Source: Saccharopolyspora thermophila | Lineage (GTDB): Bacteria; Actinomycetota; Actinomycetes; Mycobacteriales; Pseudonocardiaceae | Length of the DNA: 64,000 bases | Direction of reading: 5' to 3' | Assembly (NCBI RefSeq): GCF_014646075.1 | Contig: NZ_BMMT01000013.1 | Location: 62,001-126,000 of the forward strand | In this document: one piece after another, positions 7,625 to 15,577 of the stretch | How the letters are laid out: every line of letters starts with the position of its first letter | How positions within the stretch are numbered: the stretch's first letter is position 1 | Position numbers and translations under genes: made by a program | Notes under the pieces: generated by a model | What the model saw: the letters and a program-made list of their open reading frames with translations, nothing else | The model's database searches: none | Told to the model about the DNA's origin: nothing

Positions 7625-7650
7625 CAGGTCACGTGTCGCCACGTGACCTG
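7625..7650. terminator. Bidirectional terminator hairpin between convergent genes
   Basis: CAGGTCACGTG (7625-7635) and CACGTGACCTG (7640-7650) form a perfect 11-bp stem with a 4-nt loop. It lies in the 85-bp gap between the Imm1-like gene and the convergent M55 peptidase gene, as expected for a shared terminator without a long T tract. The stem contains two CACGTG motifs. Confidence 0.7.
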
Positions 7651-7678
7651 GCGAAGCGCCCTCCACCCGCCTGACCGC

Positions 7679-8506
7679 TCAGCCGTAGATGCCCTGAATC
7701 GCGCCCGCGGCGATCGCCGTGACGACCTTGAACGCCTGCATCGCCGCCGTCATGTCCGGGGCGTCGAAACCGACCCGGCGCACGTCAACCTGCTCCACCG
7801 TCGGGACCACCGCCGCGGCCGCGGCCAGGTGCGCGGCGTCGAACTCCACCTCGATGCGGTGCGGCTCGGCGCGGCCCGTGAACCGCCCGGCCCGGCGCAT
7901 GCCCTCGGCCGCCGCTGTGCGGATCTCCGCCGCGGTGCGGGCGGGTGGTCGGCAGATCGCCGCGTAGCGGCTCACGCACTCCTTGACCGCCACCGTCTGT
8001 GCCTGCGGCGCGTAGTCGGTCGCCTCGGCGCACGCCCGGTCGTCGCCGGTGACCAGTAGGACCGGCACGCCGTGCTCGGCCGCCAGCGCCGCGTTCAGTG
8101 CGCCCTCCCCGGCGGGCGCGCCGTCCAGCCACACCCCGGTGATGGAGTTCTCCAGGTACGTGTGCGACAGGACGCCCTCCTGGCCCGCGCCCGCGTGGTA
8201 GCCGAGGAACACCACACCGTCCACACCGGAATCGACGCCCTGCATCATCGACAGCGGCTTGTGCCGCCCGGTCAGCATGACGGCCCGCTCGTCGAGCTCC
8301 TCCAGCAGCAGGTTGCGCTGCGCGGAGTGCGCCTCGTTGACCAGCACCTCGGTGGCGCCGGCCGAGCACAGGCCGTCGACGCAGGCGTTGACGTCGCCGG
8401 TGAACAGCTTCCGGAACCGCTGCCACTGCTCGGTGCCCGGCACCACGTCGTCGGTCCAGGTGACGCCCGTGACGCCTTCCATGTCCGCTGAGATCAGGAT
8501 CCGCAC
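7679..8506 (-). CDS. dppA: M55 family D-aminopeptidase (DppA-like)
   Basis: This 275-residue zinc D-aminopeptidase releases N-terminal D-amino acids from peptides such as those derived from cell wall. With the GTG at 8506 as residue 1, the residue numbers fall on those of B. subtilis DppA: SADMEG gives Asp8 and Glu10, His60 lies in VNEAHS, His104 in GYHAGAG, the catalytic His115 in LSHTY, and a Glu occurs at 134. That agreement is the main reason for preferring 8506 over the TTG at 8515. A TAGATT -10 also sits 7 nt upstream, which would make the mRNA leaderless. The gene is divergent from a complete peptide ABC transporter. In B. subtilis dppA is the first gene of the dipeptide transport operon, so a joint role in D-amino-acid peptide recycling is likely. 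Confidence 0.88.
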   Translation of the reverse strand: MRILISADMEGVTGVTWTDDVVPGTEQWQRFRKLFTGDVNACVDGLCSAGATEVLVNEAHSAQRNLLLEELDERAVMLTGRHKPLSMMQGVDSGVDGVVFLGYHAGAGQEGVLSHTYLENSITGVWLDGAPAGEGALNAALAAEHGVPVLLVTGDDRACAEATDYAPQAQTVAVKECVSRYAAICRPPARTAAEIRTAAAEGMRRAGRFTGRAEPHRIEVEFDAAHLAAAAAVVPTVEQVDVRRVGFDAPDMTAAMQAFKVVTAIAAGAIQGIYG

Positions 8507-8513
8507 GACGGCC

Positions 8514-8519
8514 AATCTA
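8514..8519 (-). promoter_or_regulatory. Leaderless -10 element of the M55 peptidase (TAGATT)
   Basis: TAGATT on the minus strand ends 7 nt before GTG 8506, the leaderless spacing seen elsewhere in this window. No ribosome-binding site precedes that GTG. Confidence 0.45.
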
Positions 8520-8677
8520 GGCCGCGGCGGAAGGCTTTCGAGGGGTGCCGCGCCGGTCGGGTCACGGTTCGGTTCCGCTGCGTGACGCGGCTCGGCGACA
8601 ACTCGCGGTTAAGCATTGACGAACAGCGCCTGAAGGTGGTTCCTTCTTCTCACTCGTCGCGATGGAGGGGGTCACAA

Positions 8678-10471
8678 GTGGGCAGACGACTCGCCGTGCT
8701 CTGGGCTGTGTTGCTGGTGGTGTTGCTCGCGCCGATGCCCGCGTCGGCGCAGGAGGACGGTGCGCGCCCGCAGGGCGCGACGCTGCGGGTCGGCCTGCAG
8801 CAGCAGATCGACTCGCTGAACCCCTTCCTGGGCTACAGCCTCGCCGCCACGGACATCTTCCGGGTCATCTACCCGACCCTGACCACCTACAGCCCCGACG
8901 ACTTCTCGGTGATGCCGGAGCTGGCCGAGAGCTGGGAGTCCTCCCCGGACAAGCTCACCTGGACCTTCCACATCCGGCGCGGCGTGCAGTGGTCCGACGG
9001 GCAGCCGGTGACCGCCCGCGACGCCGCCTACACCTTTAACCGGATGATGACCGACCCGGCCGCGGCCACCGCCAACGGCAACTTCGTGGAGAACTTCGAC
9101 ACCGTCACCGCGCCGGACGACACCACCCTGGTGATCCGCACCAGGACGCCGCAGGCCACGATGCTGGCCATCGACGCGCCGATCGTGCCCGAGCACGTGT
9201 GGTCCAAGGTCGCCGACGTCGCCTCCTTCGCCAACGACCAGATGCCGGTGGTCGGCAGCGGGCCGTTCACCCTCACCGGCTACCGCGCCGAGCAGGACAT
9301 CACCCTCACCGCCAACCCGAACTTCTGGCGCGGCGCCCCGAAGATCGCCCAGCTGCAGTTCATCCAGTTTAAAAACAGCGACGCCGCGGTGCAGGCGCTG
9401 CGCAAGGGCGAGGTCGACGTCGTCCAGAAGCTCACCCCGGCGCAGTTCGACGCGCTGGCCGGGCAGGACGACATCACCCAGGTCAGGGGCCAGGGACGGC
9501 GTTTCTACGAGCTGATCCTCAACCCCGGCGCGACCAACAGCGAGAACGCGCCGATCGGCACCGGGCACCCGGCGCTGCGTGACGTGCGGGTCCGGCAGGC
9601 CATCGACCACGCCATCGACCGGCAGGTGCTGGTCGACCGGGTGCTCGGCGGCTACGGCCAGGTCGGCGGGGGCTACCTGCCGCCGATCTTCGCCGACTTC
9701 CACTGGACGCCGCCGCAGCCACGCACCTTCGACCCGGCCGCGGCCAACCGCATGCTCGACGAGGCCGGCTACCACCGCGGTCCGGACGGCATCCGCCGCA
9801 CCCCGCAGGGTGAGCCGCTGAACTTCGACTTCGTGCTGCACGGCGACGAGCCCGCCGACGCGCAGGTCGGCGAGTTCGTCAAGCGTTGGCTGGCGGACCT
9901 GGGCATCACCGTCGAACTGCAGCCGGTGTCGGACAACCAGCTCAACGACCGCACCACGGCCGGTGACTTCGACATGGTCATCAGCGGCTGGTCGGCCAAC
10001 CCCGACCCGGACTACGTGCTGCGGCTGCAGACCTGCGCGGCGCGCCCGAACCCGGCCGGGGGCGGCACCAACGACACGTTCCTGTGCGACCAGCAGTACG
10101 ACGACCTGTACCACCGGCAGCTCGCCGAGTTCGACCCCGCCAGGCGGGCCGATCTGGTCAAGCAGGCCCAGGCCCGGTTCTACGAGCAGGCGGCCGGGCT
10201 GATCCTGTACTACCAGAACTCGCTGGAGGCGTACCGCAGCGACCGGTTCAGCGGATTCACGTTGCAGCCCAGGCACGACGGCGTGATCGTGGCGCAGCAG
10301 GGCTACTGGGGCTACTACGGCGCCGAGCCGACCGAGGTGGCGCTCAAGGGCGCGGCGAGCACCGACTACACCGCTGTCGCGTGGGTGCTCGGCGGGGCCG
10401 TGGTGCTGGTCGGCGTCGTGGTGGCGCTGGTGGTCGTCCGGCGGCGGGCAACCGCCGACACCAGGGAGTGA
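8678..10471 (+). CDS. Peptide ABC transporter substrate-binding protein (SBP family 5)
   Basis: This 597-residue extracytoplasmic binding protein has a signal peptide at residues 1-25 (GRRLAVLWAVLLVVLLAP, cleavage after ASA) and a family-5 core. The core includes ATLRVGLQQQIDSLNPF, LAESWESSPDKLTWTF with HIRRGVQWSDGQPVTA following, and VRQAIDHAIDRQVLV. It would capture oligo- or dipeptides for the permease genes behind it. It has no lipobox. Instead the C-terminus holds a hydrophobic helix (VAWVLGGAVVLVGVVVALVVV) followed by RRR, which would anchor it in the membrane. The GTG at 8678 follows GGAGGGGG and matches the signal-peptide start. TTGACG at 8616-8621 is a possible -35. The stop lies 3 nt before the next gene, so this is an operon. 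Confidence 0.9.
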   Translation: MGRRLAVLWAVLLVVLLAPMPASAQEDGARPQGATLRVGLQQQIDSLNPFLGYSLAATDIFRVIYPTLTTYSPDDFSVMPELAESWESSPDKLTWTFHIRRGVQWSDGQPVTARDAAYTFNRMMTDPAAATANGNFVENFDTVTAPDDTTLVIRTRTPQATMLAIDAPIVPEHVWSKVADVASFANDQMPVVGSGPFTLTGYRAEQDITLTANPNFWRGAPKIAQLQFIQFKNSDAAVQALRKGEVDVVQKLTPAQFDALAGQDDITQVRGQGRRFYELILNPGATNSENAPIGTGHPALRDVRVRQAIDHAIDRQVLVDRVLGGYGQVGGGYLPPIFADFHWTPPQPRTFDPAAANRMLDEAGYHRGPDGIRRTPQGEPLNFDFVLHGDEPADAQVGEFVKRWLADLGITVELQPVSDNQLNDRTTAGDFDMVISGWSANPDPDYVLRLQTCAARPNPAGGGTNDTFLCDQQYDDLYHRQLAEFDPARRADLVKQAQARFYEQAAGLILYYQNSLEAYRSDRFSGFTLQPRHDGVIVAQQGYWGYYGAEPTEVALKGAASTDYTAVAWVLGGAVVLVGVVVALVVVRRRATADTRE

Positions 10472-10474
10472 AGC

Positions 10475-11506
10475 ATGTCCGATCTGCTGGCCACCGTCGA
10501 ACCGACGACCCGTCGGCGCCCCGGCCGGGCGCTGCGCTACGTCGCGGAGAAGGTCGGCGGCGGGCTGGTGAGCCTGTTCCTGGTGGCGGTGCTCGGCTTC
10601 TTCCTGTTCCGCGTGATGCCGGGCGACCCGGTGCGCACCATGACGCGGGGCGCACCGGTCAGCGAGCAGCAGATCCAGGTGCTGCGCGAGCGGTTCGGCC
10701 TCAACGACCCGCTGTGGCAGCAGTTCCTGGACTTTGTGGGCAACCTGCTGCGCGGTGACCTCGGCGTGTCCTACACCTACAGCCGCCCGGTGGGCGAGCT
10801 GATCGTGGCGCGCATCGGCCCGACGGTGCTGCTGGTGGGCACCGCGACGGCGATCGCCGTGGTGCTCGGGTTGTGGATGGGTTCGCGGGCGGCGTGGCAG
10901 CACGGCGGCGCGTTCGACAGGACGTCCACCTCGGTCGCGCTGACGCTGTGGTCGGTGCCGACGTTCTGGCTCGGCCTGATCGTGCTGATGGCCTTCGGCG
11001 TGGGTGTGGGGCCGATCCCGGGCCTGTTCCCGGTCGGCGGGATCTCCTCGCCGGACACCCCGCCGGAGCTGCTGCCGCAGGTGCTCGACGTCGCCCACCA
11101 CCTGGTGCTGCCGGCGCTGACGATGGTCGCGGTGATCTACGCGGAATACCTGATGGTGATGCGCTCGTCGCTGCTGGAGGAGATGGGCGAGGACTACCTG
11201 ACCACGGCCCGGGCCAAGGGGCTGCGCGAGGACCTGGTGCGGCGGCGGCACGCGGTGCCCAACGCGCTGCTGCCCACCGTGACGCTGATCTTCCTGCGGC
11301 TGGGCCTGGTGGTGGCCGGGGCGATCACCGTGGAGACGGTGTTCTCCTGGCCGGGACTGGGGTTGCTGACCTTCGAGGCACTGCGGGTGCCGGACCTGCC
11401 GCTGCTGCAGGGCATCTTCGTGGTGCTGGCAGGGAGCGTGGTGGTGATGAACGTGCTGGCCGACCTGCTGTACCGGGTCCTCGACCCGAGGGTGCGGGAG
11501 TCATGA
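10475..11506 (+). CDS. Peptide ABC transporter permease, DppB type
   Basis: This 343-residue inner-membrane permease belongs to the BPD_transp_1 (DppB/OppB) family. Its N-terminal region contains LVSLFLVAVLGFFLFRVMPGD, typical of the first helix and PGDP loop of DppB proteins. It has about six transmembrane helices. The cytoplasmic EAA loop is DYLTTARAKGLREDLVRRRH around residues 242-262, the contact site for the ATPase. It lies 3 bp after the binding-protein gene and overlaps the next gene by 4 bp (ATGA), which shows translational coupling. Confidence 0.92.
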   Translation: MSDLLATVEPTTRRRPGRALRYVAEKVGGGLVSLFLVAVLGFFLFRVMPGDPVRTMTRGAPVSEQQIQVLRERFGLNDPLWQQFLDFVGNLLRGDLGVSYTYSRPVGELIVARIGPTVLLVGTATAIAVVLGLWMGSRAAWQHGGAFDRTSTSVALTLWSVPTFWLGLIVLMAFGVGVGPIPGLFPVGGISSPDTPPELLPQVLDVAHHLVLPALTMVAVIYAEYLMVMRSSLLEEMGEDYLTTARAKGLREDLVRRRHAVPNALLPTVTLIFLRLGLVVAGAITVETVFSWPGLGLLTFEALRVPDLPLLQGIFVVLAGSVVVMNVLADLLYRVLDPRVRES

Positions 11507-12399
11507 CCGCCACCGCCGCCCAGATCCGCTGGGCCCGCCGCCGGGCGCGGGCCGGTGAGGCGTGGCGCGTGTTCCGCGCCGACCGGGCCGGGCTGGTGGG
11601 TCTGGCGCTGCTGGTGCTCACCGCGCTGCTGGCGCTCATGGCCCCGGTGCTGACCGATCCCGCCGGACTCGACGTCACCCGCGCCACCGGCGAACCGTTG
11701 CAGGCACCCAGCGGCGAGTACTGGCTCGGCACCGACGAGTCGGGGCGGTCGGTGCTGCTGCTGACCTGGTGGGGCGCGCGGGTGTCGCTGGTCGTGGGCC
11801 TGTCCGCGGCGGTGCTGTCGGTGCTGATCGGCACCGTGGTCGGGGTGCTGGCGGCGCACTTCGGCGGATGGACCTCGCGGATCCTGTTGCGCGTTACCGA
11901 CTTCTTCCTGGTGCTGCCGTCGCTGGTGCTGGCCATCGCGCTGTCCACGGTGCTGGCCCGCGGGCTGTGGACGATCGTGCTGGCCATCGGCGTGACGTCC
12001 TGGCCCGCGACGGCGCGGATGGTGCGCGCCCAGACGTTGACCGTGCAGGCCCGCCCGTACATCGAGCGGGCGCGGGCGCTGGGTGCCGGGCACAGGCACA
12101 TCATCAGCCACCACGTGCTGCCGGCCGTGCTGCCGCTGGTGTTCGCCAACACGACACTGTCGGTGGCCAGCGCGATCATCGCCGAGTCGACGCTGTCGTT
12201 TCTGGGCCTGGGCGACCCGGGCCGGGTGTCATGGGGCTCGATGCTGAAGTCTGCGATGGACACCGGCGCGGTCACCGGCGGCGCGTGGTGGTACCTGCTG
12301 CCGCCGGGCGTCGGAATCGTGGTGGTGGTGCTCAGCTTCACGCTGTGCGGCCGGGCACTGGAAGCGGTGTTCAACCCGAGGCTGCGGGGGCGGCGGTGA
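11503..12399 (+). CDS. Peptide ABC transporter permease, DppC type
   Basis: This 298-residue second permease subunit starts at the ATG overlapping the previous stop codon. The N-terminal RAGEAWRVFRADRAGLVGLALL is the OppC N-terminal domain, and the core holds about six helices. The EAA loop YIERARALGAGHRHIISHHV is present near residues 186-205, followed by FLGLGDPGRVSWGSML, a hallmark of DppC/OppC proteins. It pairs with the DppB-type subunit to form the channel. Its TGA overlaps the GTG of the ATPase gene. Confidence 0.92.
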   Translation: MTATAAQIRWARRRARAGEAWRVFRADRAGLVGLALLVLTALLALMAPVLTDPAGLDVTRATGEPLQAPSGEYWLGTDESGRSVLLLTWWGARVSLVVGLSAAVLSVLIGTVVGVLAAHFGGWTSRILLRVTDFFLVLPSLVLAIALSTVLARGLWTIVLAIGVTSWPATARMVRAQTLTVQARPYIERARALGAGHRHIISHHVLPAVLPLVFANTTLSVASAIIAESTLSFLGLGDPGRVSWGSMLKSAMDTGAVTGGAWWYLLPPGVGIVVVVLSFTLCGRALEAVFNPRLRGRR

Positions 12400-13976
12400 G
12401 TCCGATTCTGCAACTGCGCGACGTGTCGGTGACCTACCGGGGCGCGGAGGAATCCGCCGTGCGCGGGGTGAGCCTGAGCCTCGGCGAAGGCGAAACCCTC
12501 GGCCTGGCGGGGGAATCCGGCTGCGGCAAGACCAGCCTGGCGATGTCGGTGCTGCGGCTGCTGCCGAGGTCGGCGCGCATCGGCGGCGAGATCCTGCTCG
12601 ACGGGCGGGACGTGCGCGAGATGACCTTCGGGCAGCTGCGCGCGGTGCGCTGGGCCAGCGCCTCGGTGGTGTTCCAGGGCGCGATGCACGCGCTGAACCC
12701 GGTGCGCACCATCGGCGAGCAGATCGCCGAGCCGATCAAGCTGCACGGCGGCACCGGGGACCTGCGGGCCCGGGTGGCCGAGCTGCTGGCGCAGGTGGAG
12801 CTGCCCGCGGAACGCGCGAACGCCTACCCACACGAGCTCTCCGGCGGGCAGAAGCAGCGGGTGATGATCGCCATGGCGCTGGCCTGCGAGCCGCGGCTGG
12901 TGATCGCCGACGAGCCGACCACGGCGCTGGACGTGGTGGTGCAGGCCCAGGTTCTGGAGCTGATGGGGAGGCTGGTGGCCGAGCGCGGCATCGCGCTGAT
13001 GATGATCAGCCACGACCTGTCGGTGCTGTCGGCCACCTGCGCGCGGCTGGCCGTGATGTACCAGGGGCAGCTCGTCGAGCACGGGCCCGCCGAGCAGGTC
13101 ATGTCCACGCCGCAGCACCCGCACAGCCAGGCGCTGGCGAACGCGTTTCCGACGGTGGGCGACCCGGCCTGCCGGCTCACCGAGGGCACCACGGGCGGGC
13201 GGGGGCTGCTGTCGGCGGAGGACATCCGGGTGGACTTCACCAGCCGCTCCGGGCAGACCGTGCACGCGGTGCGCGGGGTGGACCTGGAGGTGGCGGAGAA
13301 CGAGATCGTCGCGCTGGTCGGCCAGTCCGGTTCCGGCAAGACGACCCTGGCGCGCACCCTGCTGGGCCTGCAGCGGCCGACGGGCGGTTCGGTGCGCTTC
13401 GACGGGGTGCCGCTGCCCACCAGCGGCGCGGGGCTGCGAGAGTACCGCAAGCAGGTGCAGCTGGTGCTGCAGGACCCGACCGGTGCGCTCAACCCGCGGC
13501 ACACGGTCTACGAGGCGGTGGCCGAGGGCCTGCGGATCCACGGCATCACCGACGACGAGCGGGGCCGGGTGGCGGCGGCGTTGGAGGCCGCCGAGCTGCG
13601 CCCGGCGGAGAAGTTCTTCTCTCGCCTCCCACAGGAACTCTCGGGTGGGCAGCGGCAGCGCGTGGTGATCGCGGGCGCCCTGGTGCTGGAGCCGCGGGTG
13701 CTGGTCGCGGACGAACCGGTCGCGTCGCTGGACGCCACGGTGCGCGGCGAGATCCTGTCGCTGCTGCTGCGGCTGCGGGTGGAACGCGGCCTGTCGACCC
13801 TGGTGATCACGCACGACCTGGGGCTGGCGTGGAACATCGCGGACCGGGTGGCGGTGATGTACCAGGGCGAGATCGTGGAGGTGGGTGACGTGGCGCAGGT
13901 CCTGCTGGACCCGCGGCACGACTACACCCGGACCCTGCTGGCCGCGGTCCCCACGACCACCCGCCGCGTCGCGTAG
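12396..13976 (+). CDS. Peptide ABC transporter, fused DppD-DppF ATPase
   Basis: A single 526-residue polypeptide carries both nucleotide-binding domains that are separate in most dpp/opp systems. Domain 1 has Walker A GESGCGKTSLA near residue 43, signature LSGGQKQRVMIAMALAC and Walker B LVIADEPTTALD. Domain 2 has GQSGSGKTTLART, LSGGQRQRVVIAGALVL and VLVADEPVASLDATV. It energises the permease pair. The start GTG overlaps the preceding TGA (GTGA), and there is no space for another signal. It converges on the uridine-kinase-like gene with 16 bp between stops and no visible terminator. Confidence 0.93.
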   Translation: MSPILQLRDVSVTYRGAEESAVRGVSLSLGEGETLGLAGESGCGKTSLAMSVLRLLPRSARIGGEILLDGRDVREMTFGQLRAVRWASASVVFQGAMHALNPVRTIGEQIAEPIKLHGGTGDLRARVAELLAQVELPAERANAYPHELSGGQKQRVMIAMALACEPRLVIADEPTTALDVVVQAQVLELMGRLVAERGIALMMISHDLSVLSATCARLAVMYQGQLVEHGPAEQVMSTPQHPHSQALANAFPTVGDPACRLTEGTTGGRGLLSAEDIRVDFTSRSGQTVHAVRGVDLEVAENEIVALVGQSGSGKTTLARTLLGLQRPTGGSVRFDGVPLPTSGAGLREYRKQVQLVLQDPTGALNPRHTVYEAVAEGLRIHGITDDERGRVAAALEAAELRPAEKFFSRLPQELSGGQRQRVVIAGALVLEPRVLVADEPVASLDATVRGEILSLLLRLRVERGLSTLVITHDLGLAWNIADRVAVMYQGEIVEVGDVAQVLLDPRHDYTRTLLAAVPTTTRRVA

Positions 13977-13992
13977 CCAGAGCAGCCCGTGC

Positions 13993-14622
13993 TCAGTCGA
14001 AGCTGTCGATGACCGCGGGGTGGCCCGGGCGGTCGGCGCGGACCACGTAGTCGGCCAGGGTGTGCGGGGAGACCTCCTGGTCGTAGCGCTCGTAGGCCGG
14101 GAGGGTCCAGCGGTCGGGTTCCGGGGTTCGGCGGCGCAGGGCCGCCGGAGGCAGCCAGAGGTGGATGGTGAAGTCGAAGTCCAGTCCGGCGCCCAGCAGC
14201 AGCGGGCCGTCCACCACGGCCACGCCGCGTTCCGGCAACCGGACGCGGGCAAGCCGCGGCGAGCGGTCCGCCGCGGCGTCCCACAGGGCCGGGAGCAGCT
14301 GGCCGCTTCCCTTGTCCGACAGCGGTTTCAGCACTTCCCGGGTGAGGCCGTTGCGGTCAAACCAGCTGGTGTAGAACGAGTCCGGGTCGGCATGGCCGTG
14401 CTCCAGCCGCAGCGACGCCGGGCGCAGGTAGTCCGCCATGCGCACCCGCGCCACCGCGCGCCCGCGCAGCCGCAGCGGTTCGACCAGGCTGTCGGCGAAA
14501 TCGCCGGTGTCGGCCGCGGGCGCGCCGTCGACGGCGATCCGCAGCCACCGGCCCGGCAGTGCGTCGATGCGTTCGACCACTTCCGTCACCAGCAGGTTGG
14601 GGGTGATCGGTCGGACGCGCAT
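13993..14622 (-). CDS. Uridine kinase-like protein with degenerate P-loop
   Basis: This 209-residue protein has the layout of the bacterial uridine kinase/phosphoribulokinase-like family. It has an N-terminal WLRIAVDGAPAAD strand and turn, a central ARVRMADYLRPASLRLEHGHAD segment, DPDSFYTSWFD, a second strand GVAVVDGPLLLGAGLDFDF, and a C-terminal WTLPAYERYDQEVSPHTLAD. The expected Walker A motif GxxxxGK[S/T] is missing: residues 32-41 read DGAPAADTGD. Canonical ATP binding is therefore doubtful. Actinobacterial genomes carry several such copies annotated as uridine kinases. ATG 14622 was chosen because the conserved part begins there. It lies 10 bp downstream of the alpha/beta hydrolase gene on the same strand, so the two are probably co-transcribed. 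Confidence 0.65.
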   Translation of the reverse strand: MRVRPITPNLLVTEVVERIDALPGRWLRIAVDGAPAADTGDFADSLVEPLRLRGRAVARVRMADYLRPASLRLEHGHADPDSFYTSWFDRNGLTREVLKPLSDKGSGQLLPALWDAAADRSPRLARVRLPERGVAVVDGPLLLGAGLDFDFTIHLWLPPAALRRRTPEPDRWTLPAYERYDQEVSPHTLADYVVRADRPGHPAVIDSFD

Positions 14623-14632
14623 GGCGCCCACC

Positions 14633-15484
14633 CTACGCAGCGAGGAACTCCCGCAGGTGCCGCACCGTGGCCTCCGGGCGTTCCTCGGCCACAAAGTGAC
14701 CGCACTCGGCGATCTCCGCAGCCGTGACGTCCTCGGCGTACTCCCGCCAGATCTCCAGCATCGGCAGCCGTGCGGGCAGCCCCGCCGATCCCCACAGCAG
14801 CAGCACCGGCATGGTGAGCTTGCGGCCCGCCGCGGCATCGGCGTCGTCGTGCTCGCTGTCGTGCGGGAAGGCCGCCCGGTAGTCGTCGAAACCGGCGCGC
14901 AGCGCGCCCGGCGCGGAGAACGCCCGCACGTACTCGTCGATTGCCTCGGGCTCCAGGCCGTGCCGGTTGACCGTCCAGCGCTCGAAGAAGTAGCCGAGGT
15001 AGCCCGCGACGTCCGCGCCCGCGAGGCGTTCCGGCAGGTCCGGTTGCAGGTGGAACAGCCAGTGCCAGTAGCCGGCGGCGATCCCGACATCCATCCGCCG
15101 CCACATCTCGCGGGTCGGCACGATGTCCAGCAGCGCCAGCCGGTCGATCTGCGCCGGGCGGTCCAGGCCCCAGCGGTGCGCGACCCGGGCGCCGCGATCG
15201 TGGCCGACCACGCTCACCGACTCGAAGCCCAGCGACTCCACGAGCGCCGCGACGTCCGCGGCCATCGTCCGCTTGTCGTAGCCGTCCCGGGGCTTGTCGG
15301 TGCGGCCGTAGCCGCGTAGGTCCGGGGCGATCACGGTGTGCGTGCGGGCCAGCTCGGGCATCACCTTGCGCCAGCAGTGGCTGGTCTGCGGCCAGCCGTG
15401 CAGCAGGACCAGTCCCGGACCGGAACCAGAGCGCAGGTAGTGCATGCGCAGCCCGTTGACGACGGCGACCTCTTCGGACGACAT
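14633..15484 (-). CDS. Alpha/beta hydrolase, epoxide hydrolase/haloacetate dehalogenase-like
   Basis: This 283-residue alpha/beta-hydrolase has the oxyanion segment LLHGWPQTSHCWR (residues 27-39), the nucleophile elbow VVGHDRGAR with Asp96 instead of Ser, and a C-terminal AECGHFVAEE supplying His263. An Asp nucleophile with HGWP and GHDRGA is typical of soluble epoxide hydrolases and fluoro/haloacetate dehalogenases. The substrate cannot be told from sequence. ATG 15484 has GGAG 7 nt upstream. It is divergent from a CGNR zinc-finger regulator with a dyad between them, so it is probably that regulator's target. Confidence 0.83.
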   Translation of the reverse strand: MSSEEVAVVNGLRMHYLRSGSGPGLVLLHGWPQTSHCWRKVMPELARTHTVIAPDLRGYGRTDKPRDGYDKRTMAADVAALVESLGFESVSVVGHDRGARVAHRWGLDRPAQIDRLALLDIVPTREMWRRMDVGIAAGYWHWLFHLQPDLPERLAGADVAGYLGYFFERWTVNRHGLEPEAIDEYVRAFSAPGALRAGFDDYRAAFPHDSEHDDADAAAGRKLTMPVLLLWGSAGLPARLPMLEIWREYAEDVTAAEIAECGHFVAEERPEATVRHLREFLAA

Positions 15485-15518
15485 CCGGCGACTCCGCTTG
15501 TCCCTGTCTCAGAAGACC

Positions 15519-15541
15519 TCTAACTGTCTAAGGGGGTTAGA
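15519..15541. promoter_or_regulatory. Dyad operator candidate between hydrolase and CGNR regulator
   Basis: TCTAAC (15519-15524) and GTTAGA (15536-15541) are perfect inverted repeats with an 11-nt centre. The right arm overlaps a TAGAAT -10 (15538-15543) reading toward the CGNR gene. The centre is AT-rich compared with its surroundings. This is the likely binding site of the neighbouring regulator; that assignment is inference. Confidence 0.5.
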
Positions 15542-15577
15542 ATGGGATGCTAGATCGACGCTGTGGAGAAGGCAAGG

